DNA of 14,312 nucleotides from Thalassiosira profunda (lineage: Eukaryota > Bacillariophyta > Thalassiosirophyceae > Thalassiosirales > Thalassiosiraceae), in the NCBI GenBank assembly GCA_036939355.1, contig JALLAP010000402.1:1-14312 (forward strand), given 5' to 3'. A model generated the notes under the pieces. The model saw only the letters and a list, made by a program, of their open reading frames with translations. It had not been told where the DNA came from and searched no databases. The position numbers and the translations under genes were made by a program. Shown here in pieces: positions 1 through 7,755 of this stretch (position 1 is its first letter; every line of letters starts with the position of its first letter).

Positions 1-1449
1 AGCGCCGGCCCGGCCGCCATCAGGGGCACCCACCACTTCCCGTTCACGTTTCCGAGGTCGACCAGCCAGGGGCGAGAACCCCACGGCTCCTCCTGGCCAT
101 AGCAATCGTTGGGCCAGCTCGTCTGACACGTCTCGTCGCAGCACTGGAACGTCGGGGCGAAGCTGCTCGGCACATTGAGCGTCTCGATCGGGACCGCGCT
201 GAAGGCCTGCCCGATGAGGGACCACATGAGAATCGAGATGACCACGGCGAAGTCCGTCACGGTGTTGCGCCACGTCTGGTTAGGCAGGAACGGGCTGAAC
301 TTGAACTTGCGAAAGAGGAAGGCGCACTGCGTCGTCCCGATGAAGACGATGAGCGACAGGAACGCCGACGCCCAGTGCGAGTAATACGGATCGTCCTCAT
401 AAGCGTCGTGGGACTTGTGATCGAAGTCGAAGTAGTGGATGACGCCGACGGTCGAGAAGGGCGAGCCGATGGCATTTATGATGAAGATGAGGGCGATGAG
501 GAAGCTGAAGATCTCGTCGGTGAAGCGGGTGCAGAGGATGATGACGCGGTTGAGGTCGACAACCGCTCCCAATACCATGTAGATGGTCACCCAGATGCCA
601 ATCCACGCGTTCAGGGTCAAGAACGGCACGTCCAGCGATTCGGCCATCTTGTACAGGATTTCCGTGAAGGCCAGGACGGGACCGGTCCCGCCGTTGATCA
701 TCATCGGCTGCCCTCCCACGAGGGAATAGAAGATGCCACACCACGCCGTGGCGGCGATCATTTCGACGGCCCCGATGTTGTTGTTCGTGGCCTTGCCGTA
801 AATGGCCCCGAAGGTGACGGCGGGGGCGATGCAGGCGAAGTAGAGGAAGAAGGAGCATGCGATCGTCTGGAGGGAATTAGAGGAGAGAATAAAGTGGGAG
901 ATGAGCAAGATATACAACTGAACAGGGAATTGCAACGCTTCCCCTTGCCCAAACATGAAATCCCACCCTTAACTCGGCACCGACCCCCTTCCCCAAACAT
1001 CGAACCCCGCCATTTGGATACTATTCCCCGGCAGCCCCATTCCGCCCAGAAAAATGACGTTTCCTCCCCAAACAAATTCGGGGGCACGCAATCCATTCGT
1101 CGCCCCCCAACCAAAAACGCACCTTGCCATTGAGATTGACCATCTCCTCCTTCCAGTGCTTCATGATCGTCCGCCGGACATCGGCGACGATGCCCTTCCC
1201 CCACCCCTGCCCCGATCGCATCTGGACTTTTCCGCCGGCGTGATGCTGGTGGTCGTCGTCCTCTTCGTCGGTGGAGCCCTTGTTGAACGACGACGCATTT
1301 TCGCTGAAGCTCTTCTTGGAGTCCATGGCGGAGGTGGTGACCGTCTGCCGGCTCTTGTCGAGGCTCTCGTCGACGGCGGGTTCGGGGGAGTCCGCGGCGT
1401 CGTTGGCGGTGGCGTGTCTGTGCCTTCCGAGGAGGCCAATGCGCACCAT
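1..1449 (-). CDS. SLC4-family bicarbonate/anion transporter, two exons visible, 3' end beyond window
   Basis: Membrane anion (probably bicarbonate) transporter of the HCO3 cotransporter/SLC4 family; in diatoms members of this family take up bicarbonate for carbon concentration. Exon 1 is 1449-1123 (109 residues) and exon 2 runs from 866 to the left edge (about 288 residues); joining them in phase 0 gives NLNGK-TIACSFFLYFACIAP. Residues 1-85 are hydrophilic and acidic (STDEEDDDHQHH), with no signal peptide. Then comes the SLC4 entry signature: GIVADVRR, the first membrane helix with FACIAPAVTFGAIYG, then GIFYSLVGGQPMMINGGTGP, which matches the family 'LLGAQP...GFSGPLLVFEE' block. Further helices follow, and an extracellular-type loop with several Cys lies near the window edge (FQCCDETCQTSWPNDC). 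The ATG at 1449 has A at -3 and G at +4, and an in-frame TAA lies upstream near 1520. The C-terminal third is missing only because of the window edge. Substrate and localisation are inferred; a borate or other anion role is possible. Confidence 0.9.
867..1122 (-). other. Intron 1 of the SLC4-like gene (256 bases)
   Basis: On the minus strand the exon ends AATGGCAAG and the intron opens GTGCGT. It closes CTAATTCCCTCCAG, with a CTAAT branch-point-like sequence just before a pyrimidine tract. Removal joins two phase-0 codons and unites the cytosolic SLC4 lead-in with its first membrane helix. Confidence 0.88.
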
Positions 1450-1653
1450 CGTTCGGAGCTGTGGCTGCTGCTGCGCCGACTGTTGCTGCGATGGCCCTGC
1501 CGACGATGCCGTCGAGCAAAATTATGGCAACGACCTGCCAACTGGCGCCCCGCAACTGCAAAGCCGCAAGCCGGGCGCGCCGCGCTCTCGTTCTGCAAGT
1601 CTGCAAAGTTGAAAACGCTCAAGCTTGAACCTTGAACTTCTGTGAGCGGTACT

Positions 1654-1676
1654 CACGTGTCACCTTTATATCCAAT
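1654..1676 (-). promoter_or_regulatory. Putative core promoter of the SLC4-like gene: CCAAT-type box, TATA box and G-box
   Basis: Read on the minus strand, ATTGG (1676-1672) is followed by TATAAAGG (from 1670) and then CACGTG (1659-1654). The TATA box lies about 215 bases before the ATG at 1449. CACGTG is the palindromic site of bHLH/bZIP regulators. The spacing and order fit a core promoter, but this is inference from motifs only. Confidence 0.45.
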
Positions 1677-1699
1677 GAGGGGTAAATAAATAGTACCCG

Positions 1700-1746
1700 G
1701 TAGATAAGAATTGTTGTTGTTTGTAGATAGGAGTAATATGTAGATA
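1700..1746 (+). repeat. Three copies of GTAGATA
   Basis: GTAGATA occurs at 1700-1706, 1723-1729 and 1740-1746, with starts 23 and 17 bases apart in an AT-rich island of an otherwise GC-rich region. A further copy lies at 10708-10714, just after the lipase-like gene. A regulatory role is possible but not shown. Confidence 0.5.
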
Positions 1747-1795
1747 CTTTTATTGAATTTCACTTAAGCTTATCGCTAAGACATTTTTGGCGATC

Positions 1796-1804
1796 GTATC
1801 TTTT
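1796..1804 (+). promoter_or_regulatory. GTATCTTTT motif upstream of the FMN reductase gene
   Basis: This copy of a recurrent non-coding octamer (GTATCTTT) starts 103 bases before the ATG at 1899. Other copies lie at 10811 (reverse), 10964, 11005 and 13063, with 7-base matches at 9099 and 10879. A shared promoter or initiation element is inferred. Confidence 0.35.
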
Positions 1805-1853
1805 GAGGAGACTGGGAGCGAGCGACCGACGGACGCAGACAAAAGCTGCATTA

Positions 1854-1880
1854 GCAAAAAGCCAAAGGCAAAAGCCAAAG
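1854..1880 (+). repeat. Tandem repeat in probable 5' UTR of the FMN reductase gene
   Basis: Two units, GCAAAAAGCCAAAG (14 bases) and GCAAAAGCCAAAG (13 bases), stand head to tail and differ by one A. They end 18 bases before the ATG. They could affect leader structure or be simple replication slippage. Confidence 0.6.
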
Positions 1881-1898
1881 GCCCATAATCTCGCGACC

Positions 1899-2679
1899 AT
1901 GACCGCCATCACCCTCAGAACGGTGGTCTTCCTCGGCTCGGCGCGCAACATATCGCCGCCGTGGGGCGGGGACACACGGTTAGGCGATCGCGTCCTCGCC
2001 TGGGTCAAATCCGCGCTGACCGCTCGCTCCGCCGCCCTCGGAGACACCACCGTCACCCACCAGCTCAAAATCGTCGACCCCCTCGACTGCTTCTCTCCTG
2101 GAGGCGCCTTGCATTTCTCGGGAGGGGAGTTGCGCCAGCCCGCATTCTTCACGCCCGCGGACAAACTCCCGGAGGCGACGAAGCAGTTGCAAGAGGAGAT
2201 CAAGAATGCGGATTGCTATCTCATCGTCAGCCCGGAGTACAATCACTCGGTGCCCCCGGCGTTGGCGTCCATTATGGGACACTTCGGTGCGTGTGTAAAT
2301 TGCATGCAAAAAGCTCAATGTTTGCCAAACCCTGTCCTGCAGTCTAGTGACTTTGCACAATTGTTCACAATTCACATCATACCCTGCTGCAGGCGGATCC
2401 AACTACACCTGCAAACCGTCGGGCATTGTCACGTATTCGCCTGGTCCGTTTGCCGGTATGCGGGCCGCGATGCAGATCCAGGTCCTGTGCCACGAGCTGG
2501 GATGCCTCCCGGTGTCGAAGCTGTGCGGACTCCCGACAGTGTCGGACATACTGGAAGCGGACGGGACGCCGAAGGATGCCGAACACCGAATGCTCAAGCA
2601 GCTGCCCGAGCTGATGACGCAGCTGGAATGGATGGCGGTGGCGATGAAGAATCAAAGGGAGAAATCTGGCACGTTTTGA
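1899..2679 (+). CDS. NADPH-dependent FMN reductase / flavodoxin-fold oxidoreductase, two exons
   Basis: Predicted soluble flavoprotein of the NADPH-dependent FMN reductase family (flavodoxin-like fold), which passes electrons from NAD(P)H to FMN, quinones or other acceptors. Exons 1899-2286 and 2393-2679 give 224 residues, usual for the family. Near the N terminus, VVFLGSARN (residues 9-17) is the strand and FMN-phosphate loop. [16 protein letters not shown] (111-126) is the family's hallmark segment contacting the flavin. After the intron comes [20 protein letters not shown], matching the usual 'GLVSYSGG.FGGARA..QLR'. The open frame extends upstream to 1803 but only from a TTG; the first ATG is at 1899 with A at -3. 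There is no signal or transit peptide, so it is probably cytosolic. Its 3' end converges on the SLC10-type gene with 96 bases between stops. The acceptor cannot be named. Confidence 0.88.
2287..2392 (+). other. Intron of the FMN reductase gene (106 bases)
   Basis: The donor is TTCG|GTGCGTGTG and the acceptor CCTGCTGCAG|GCGGA, phase 1. Joining restores [15 protein letters not shown], in register with the family; without splicing the frame leaves the family after HFG. Confidence 0.88.
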
Positions 2680-2775
2680 GTTGATGGAGCAACTGCTTCG
2701 TGGGAAAGCGGGAATCTGTTTATTAGCCACACGATTGTACAATCTGAAGTGCCTTGCGTCGAGTGCAATGCCTGT

Positions 2776-4176
2776 TCACTTTAACGCTCCACTTTGGTTG
2801 CTCTTATTGCTCGATGCGGCACCAAGTTCCATCAACTGCGTGTTCTCGTCCGGACTGGGGGTAGTCTCGCCTAGAGTAGTCTCGCCAAGCTCCTTTGCCT
2901 TCTCCTTGGGACTCTCCTCCTCGTCCTCTTCCTCTGTCTGCCCCAATTCCTCCTGTCTCCGCTTCACGTACGCGGCCACCTTGGGCGCCACGGCTGAGCC
3001 CAGCACGAGCTGCATGGGATGCCATATTAGCAACGGGAGCGTGTACAGCCCCACGAGCGGGTTGTCCTCGTAAATTGCATTGATCAACGGCACGCCCATC
3101 GCCACCGTTTTGTGCGTGCACCCGAACAATCCCATCGCCTGCAATTTCGGCTCGTTCCGGAACAGTACCCGCAACGCCATCCACGCCAACGCCATCACCA
3201 CCGTCAGCATGACAAACTGCAGCGCAATCATGATGAAAATGTCGCCCGCGCTGGCGTCGCTGCCGTTGTAAAACGTCTTGCAGAAGACGGTGTAGATGAT
3301 ATAGACGAGGCACCATTCCTGCGCCTTCTTGAAGTACTTCTTGTATCGCTTCACGAATTCTTTCGCGGGCGGGACGAACTTTTGCAATATCTGCCCGATG
3401 AAGATGGGGAGGACCACGCGCAATCCCAATTTGTAAAAGACGTCGCCCAGATTGACCTCGCCCCGCACCCCGAGGTATCCGAAGATGAGCGCCGGGCTCA
3501 AGAACACCCCGGTGAGATTTCCAAAGGCCGCGTTGAAAATGGCCGCGGCCTCGTCGCCCCCGGCACTTTTCGTCAGCACCAGCACCATGTTCACCGTGAT
3601 GGGGAGCGAGGCGCAAATGACCATCCCGTCCGCCAAGCTCTGCGGCAGGGCATTCACGTACACCATGAACCGCGAGAACCCGTACACGATGCCGGAGACG
3701 GCGCCAAAGTTGTAACACTGCAGAAAGACGTTGAAGTACAGTCTTTGGAAGGCCTTGGCGAATTCCTCCGTCTTGATCCCCATCCCGGCGAGGATGAAGA
3801 TGAACATGACCGCGATCCATGTGGCCGTGATGTCCGGGGCAAGGTAGACGGCGCCGAGCGGCGGATAGGCGTACGCGAGGAGGATGGCGCAGATGACGAG
3901 GATGAGGAAGGAGTGGGTGGCGTAGATTTTTGTCCACTTGGCCCAGCAGCGCCGGGGCAGCGAGGGCTTTGCGGGGGGTGCACCGTCCGCATTGGTTTCG
4001 TCGACAGCATCGAGTGTTCCGCCGTCGCTGTTCTTCTTTTCTTCATCCTTGTTGCGAGAGGTGATGCGCTCGAGCGCTTCCAGATTATGGACGCTCAGCC
4101 CGACGGGCAGGGAGGCCTGCACCGCCGCCTCCCCGACGCTCCCGACGTGAGAGGAGTCACCTTCTTTCGACGCCAT
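2776..4176 (-). CDS. SLC10A7-like (sodium/bile acid cotransporter superfamily) membrane transporter
   Basis: Ten-helix membrane protein of the SBF/SLC10A7 type (bacterial YfeH-like), one exon, 466 residues from the chosen start. The strongest signature is [20 protein letters not shown] followed by [20 protein letters not shown], very close to animal, plant and algal SLC10A7. A second is [17 protein letters not shown] near helix 9. Hydrophobic segments run from [19 protein letters not shown] to [15 protein letters not shown]. The soluble N tail of about 75 residues and the acidic, Glu-rich C tail ([14 protein letters not shown]) are longer than in animal SLC10A7 (about 340 residues). In animals this protein affects Golgi function and calcium homeostasis; the substrate is unclear, so no substrate is claimed. 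The ATG at 4176 has A at -3 and G at +4. An in-frame upstream ATG at 4278 has a poor context (C at -3 and +4) and would add 34 Ser/Pro/Arg-rich residues, possibly a presequence. Confidence 0.92.
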   Translation of the reverse strand: MASKEGDSSHVGSVGEAAVQASLPVGLSVHNLEALERITSRNKDEEKKNSDGGTLDAVDETNADGAPPAKPSLPRRCWAKWTKIYATHSFLILVICAILLAYAYPPLGAVYLAPDITATWIAVMFIFILAGMGIKTEEFAKAFQRLYFNVFLQCYNFGAVSGIVYGFSRFMVYVNALPQSLADGMVICASLPITVNMVLVLTKSAGGDEAAAIFNAAFGNLTGVFLSPALIFGYLGVRGEVNLGDVFYKLGLRVVLPIFIGQILQKFVPPAKEFVKRYKKYFKKAQEWCLVYIIYTVFCKTFYNGSDASAGDIFIMIALQFVMLTVVMALAWMALRVLFRNEPKLQAMGLFGCTHKTVAMGVPLINAIYEDNPLVGLYTLPLLIWHPMQLVLGSAVAPKVAAYVKRRQEELGQTEEEDEEESPKEKAKELGETTLGETTPSPDENTQLMELGAASSNKSNQSGALK

Positions 4177-4450
4177 GTTGCAATTTATGGGTGGACGCGG
4201 CCTGCGGGCGGGCGCCAGCAAGAACACGCACGAAGGAGAAAGGGAGGGAAGGATAGATGGACGGGAAAAATGCTGCATGCGGCATTCTTATTAGACCCAA
4301 AATAGGTATCAGTGAAAATTTATTAGGGGTAAACGTCGTGTACAAATTTCTAGGTGAGTTTCCTGTAAAATTAGATATGAATTTCACGCGCAGGGTGCAC
4401 CTTGAAGAAGTGCGGCCAACGCAGGCAGGTTCGCCCCTCGCACGATCGAT

Positions 4451-4457
4451 TGACTCA
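4451..4457. promoter_or_regulatory. TGACTCA, AP-1/bZIP-type site
   Basis: This exact TGACTCA heptamer lies 146 bases before the ATG of the plus-strand TSP1/propeller gene. It is the canonical bZIP half-site pair, and bZIP factors are numerous in algae. One heptamer match is weak evidence. Confidence 0.25.
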
Positions 4458-4492
4458 GCCATGGCGGCGGCGGCGCACCCTCAAAGCCCTGC

Positions 4493-4508
4493 TATCACAG
4501 TATCACAG
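4493..4508 (+). repeat. Perfect tandem duplication TATCACAG x2
   Basis: Two adjacent 8-base copies lie about 95 bases before the ATG of the TSP1/propeller gene. They may be a paired binding site or slippage. Confidence 0.5.
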
Positions 4509-4602
4509 ACGGCGGCGGCAGTGCTCATAATACCAGTGGTCGGCTAATTTGCAATTCAGACTGCACAATACGAGACGCGCAGCAACACATTGAACGAACA
4601 CG

Positions 4603-7600
4603 ATGAAGTTCATCGCCCTCTTGGCCCTCCTCCCCGCCGCCGCGGCCCAGACGGATGTGGGATGCGACCCCTCCTGCCCGCCCTTGGGCTTCGAATCCGA
4701 CTCCTCCCATCTGTGCCCCGGCGACGCCGTCGATTCCTTCGCCTCTATGCGCCTTCACGATATTTGCCACCCGACGACCAGCAACTTTGCAAACAACAAG
4801 CTGAGCTTCGATGCCTTCCGCAAGAAGGGCCACGTGACCGTCATCGCCAACTATTACACCGGCTGCGAGGCCGGACGGCGCGAGAGCGGGGTGTACGCCG
4901 GCATCGCCCAGCGGATTCACGACGCGACGGGCGGGCGGGTCAACTTCGTCACGAGCCTCAAGGGCGGGGGCGACTGCTCCGCGTGGGCGAGCATTTACCA
5001 GGCGGATGCGCTGAGCATGGGGCTCAATGGCGGCGTGCGGCCCAGCACGATGCCGTTGACGATCGGCGACGGGAGCTTGGACGTGCGGGATTTCTTTTTC
5101 ACGCCGCCGTACCCCCATCCCAGCTGTGAGTGAGCACGTCTTGTGCACCTTTTCCTTCTGCTTCTCGTTATCATCCAATCTCACCCTTTTGCAATGCCCA
5201 CTTCAGACATCGTCCTGGACGAGAACCTGGAGGTGACCTACAAATCGGTCGGGCCCTGCTGCGGCTACGTCAGCTACTACGATTGCACGGACGACGTGGC
5301 GCTGGGATTGGACGGGATGCTCACAGAGAAGATCTACGAGGTGTACAATAAGCAGTTGGCCGATCCGAACACGGGCGAGGCGAATCCCGCCCCGGTGCCG
5401 CCTCCGCCGGTGGTCGATCCGCCGACGGGAAACTGCGCATCGACGACGTTCTCGGAGTGGTCGGCGTGTTCCAAGACGTGCGGCGACGGGGGCATCCAGT
5501 TTCGGTACAGCGCTCGGCCGGACGTGCCGGTAGAGACCCAGCCCTGCCCGGCAGAGGTTGCGGCGACCCTCCCGGCGTGCGCGGAGCAGTGCGTGCCTGA
5601 GTTGGGAACGGAGTTCGAGGTGACGGTCGTCGCGTCCGACCTCGCCTCGCCGCGGGATCTGGCCTTCCATCCAACCCCCGGCGTGCACCTCGGCTCACGC
5701 TCGGAGGGACGTGACTTCTATCCCGACGAGGGAGAGGAATTGTGGGTGGCCAATGGAGGCAATCATTCCGTGTCCATCATTGCGTCCTTGGGGACTGATC
5801 GTCAGACCACCATCTCCCGGTTGGACCGCGGCTATTACCACTACATGAACAACGTGACTGCCTTGGCGTTCAACACGGTGGCGGGTTCGGGGAGGAACCC
5901 CGATCAAGACACGTTCAACTTCTTCGCCGTCTGCAACGACAACCTGAACGATTACGTGGGCTCTAAAGAAGCGAACTACTTCATGGGACCCACCCTGTAC
6001 GACACAGACACGGTCAACAAGCCAGGGCGGAAGAATACGGTGACCCGCCTGGGCGACGACTGCTCCGGCAATCCTTCGGATCAGTGCTTCTTCCTACACG
6101 CCGACATGCTCCATGAATCACCTGCGTGCGTCGGAATTGCGCACGATCCCGAGGTAGAGACGTCGTACGGGGCCGTGTACTGGGCGTTCGACACGACGGG
6201 CGACAACAGCGGCGACGGAGGACAGCTCGTTAGATTCGACTTTTCGCAGCCGCATGGCCCTGGTTCCATGGATCACAGCATCGCGTCGGTGCGGAGGTAC
6301 CCCGATGTGAAGCTGTACAAGGACGAGACGCACGAGTATGGCCACGCGGGCATGGTCGTCCACCCCGAGAAACGCCTGTTGTTTGTGGCCAATCCTGGCA
6401 CGGGCAGCGTGTCGGCAATTCACGTCGATACGGGAAGGTACTCCCGTACGGCGAGGGAGGAGTACCCCATCTTCAGCAATCGACTCCCGTCGTTTGAGTA
6501 TTCCATCTACTCGTGTGTAGACCAGGAGGAGGCGTTCGTCGAGGGTCTGGCCAATCCGTCTGGGCTGGCGTTGAGCTTGGATGGGACGAGGCTTTTCGTC
6601 GCAGAGCGCGGCGGGCGGATCGTGGCGCTCGATGTGGAGAGTGGCGAGGTGCTGCAGACGATCGACCTTTGGCCGATGGGATACACGTCCATCGGAGGAT
6701 TGGCCATCTCGCCAGAAACGGGCGCCCTCTACTTTGTGGATATGGATACCAACAAGGTGGTGCGGGTCGATGCCGCGAGGTCCGTCGACGGCGAGTGTGC
6801 CTACCAGTCTCGCATCGATGCTGGCTTCCAGTCTTCTCTCGAGTCTGCCCTGAATGAGGTTGACTCCCAGTGCGGCGCCGGTACTTTCTCTCTCACTCGT
6901 GACTACGGATGTGAGGTGGACGGCACGATTCCGGCTGGCACTCTGTTCGAGCAGGTCCACACCACGGGCTATGCCTCAGACGACCCCAACGTGCAGAGCA
7001 TGGCAGGAATGGATGCCGCGGCAGCTGCCCTGGCCAACCGCACTGACTGTGGATATGATAGCGAGCTGAACTTCGACGCACTCCTCCTCGGCGGCTATTA
7101 CTGCCACGTTTGTCTGCCGAGGAGTCAGGGGTCGACGTGTGATCCTGGAGGAGAGTGCGCCAACGTGCAGTGGAGGGGATTCACCTGCGACAACGAGTAT
7201 CATATCAATCGCGATGGATACTCCCTCGAGGTTCTTAACTTGCACATGGGTGGGGAAATAAATGGCAAGCCCAATCTGTCGCGGGGGGTAACTTACAGGT
7301 TCACTGTACAGAGTGACCAGGAGGTGTGCCTCAGGGGGTCTTCCGTCACGGCTGTATCATCTGTCAAGAGCTTGTCCTCCGACGATGTCATTTGTGCCAC
7401 GAACGGCCCGATCCTGGTCTCCGTGGGCGACGACACACCGAGCTGCCTTTATCTGACTTCGCCTGGCACGAAGTCCGCCACAATAACGGTAGATGGAGCG
7501 ACTTGCCCCGAAGGCAGCAGCCTTGGGCTGGAAGGGCCAGCTCTTCTTCCTCCCAAGTCGTCTGCAATCAGTGTCAAAGCAACAGGTGGACTTTACGCTC

Positions 7601-7641
7601 TCCTGTGCCTAGCATTGATATCAGTTCTGCTTGGGGTGTAA
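4603..7641 (+). CDS. Secreted thioredoxin-like / TSP1 / NHL-like beta-propeller protein with hydrophobic C tail
   Basis: Exons 4603-5125 and 5207-7641 encode 985 residues. MKFIALLALLPAAAAQ is a clear signal peptide. Residues about 65-150 look thioredoxin-like (VTVIANYYTGCEAG, then VNFVTSLKGGGDCSAW), resembling the selenoprotein P N-terminal fold with Cys. A Pro-rich linker (APVPPPPVVDPPTG) leads to a thrombospondin type 1 repeat at about 250-303, with WSACSKTCGDGG and paired Cys. Then come NHL-like propeller blades: LWVANGGNHSVSII (353), LFVANPGTGSVSAI (566), LFVAERGGRIVAL (636) and LYFVDMDTNKVVRV (683). A Cys-rich region of unknown fold follows to about 930. The protein ends in LYALLCLALISVLLGV with no basic tail, as in GPI-anchored or tail-anchored surface proteins. 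The role is inferred to be extracellular adhesion or matrix binding; no enzyme activity is claimed. The ATG has A at -3. Confidence 0.88.
5126..5206 (+). other. Intron of the TSP1/propeller gene (81 bases)
   Basis: The donor is AGCT|GTGAGT and the acceptor GCCCACTTCAG|ACATCG, phase 1, creating a TAC codon (Tyr175). Unspliced, exon 1 meets a TGA at 5131. The open frame continuing from 5143 has only a GTG, so splicing is needed to join them. Confidence 0.9.
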
Positions 7642-7691
7642 GCAGAGACAAGAAACAAAGAAAGCATTCATAACTGTAGAGCATTGATAAC
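7611..7691 (+). repeat. Three near-identical 12-mers around the 3' end of the TSP1/propeller gene
   Basis: AGCATTGATATC (7611-7622), AGCATTCATAAC (7663-7674) and AGCATTGATAAC (7680-7691) differ pairwise by one or two bases. The first is inside the last codons and the others are in the 3' UTR. No AATAAA is seen in this gap, so they could take part in 3'-end formation, but that is speculative. Confidence 0.5.
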
Positions 7692-7755
7692 GAGTTGAAA
7701 CAGGCTGTTCAACGCAGCAGATCTACCTCTAGCCGCTTGCACCTCGTTGCACCAG

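Larger units (their letters stand above)
1450..1898. other. Divergent intergenic/promoter region between the SLC4-like and FMN reductase genes
   Basis: These 449 bases hold no convincing gene; frames here lack an ATG or are antisense shadows. The stretch contains the putative core promoter of the leftward gene (1654-1676), three GTAGATA copies (1700-1746), a GTATCTTTT motif (1796-1804) and a purine-rich tandem repeat in the likely 5' UTR of the rightward gene (1854-1880). CTTGAAC is also repeated twice in tandem near 1624-1638. Confidence 0.75.
4177..4602. other. Divergent intergenic region between the SLC10A7-like and TSP1/propeller genes
   Basis: This stretch contains the 5' UTRs of both neighbours and the optional 34-codon extension of the leftward gene (up to 4278). 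It carries a TGACTCA site, a short GGC-repeat run (about 4463-4475) and a tandem TATCACAG pair. No independent gene is supported. Confidence 0.7.

Noticed and set aside
375..1133. Plus-strand 252-codon frame rich in Asp/Glu opposite the SLC4-like gene
   Set aside because: Antisense shadow; it crosses the SLC4 intron and its acidic content comes from reverse-reading hydrophobic codons.
1803..1898. N-terminal extension of the FMN reductase by 32 residues
   Set aside because: The extended frame begins at a TTG and reads through the AAAG-rich tandem repeat; the first ATG is at 1899 with a good context, directly before the family's first strand.
1984..1991. GCGATCGC octamer resembling the cyanobacterial HIP1 repeat
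   Set aside because: A single copy inside a coding exon with eukaryotic introns; no sign of HIP1-like abundance.
2804..3937. Second long minus-strand frame of 377 codons inside the SLC10A7-like gene
   Set aside because: Same-strand frame-shifted shadow of the real gene, with Arg/His-rich composition and no motif.
3112..4305. Open frame of 397 codons on the plus strand, antisense to the SLC10A7-like gene
   Set aside because: It mirrors a GC-rich membrane-protein gene; the product is rich in Arg/His/Gly/Pro with no domain. The minus-strand product has ten helices and clear family motifs.
4590..5129. Plus-strand frame of 179 codons overlapping exon 1 of the TSP1/propeller gene
   Set aside because: Frame-shifted shadow, Arg/His/Pro-rich; the frame starting at 4603 has a signal peptide and splices correctly.
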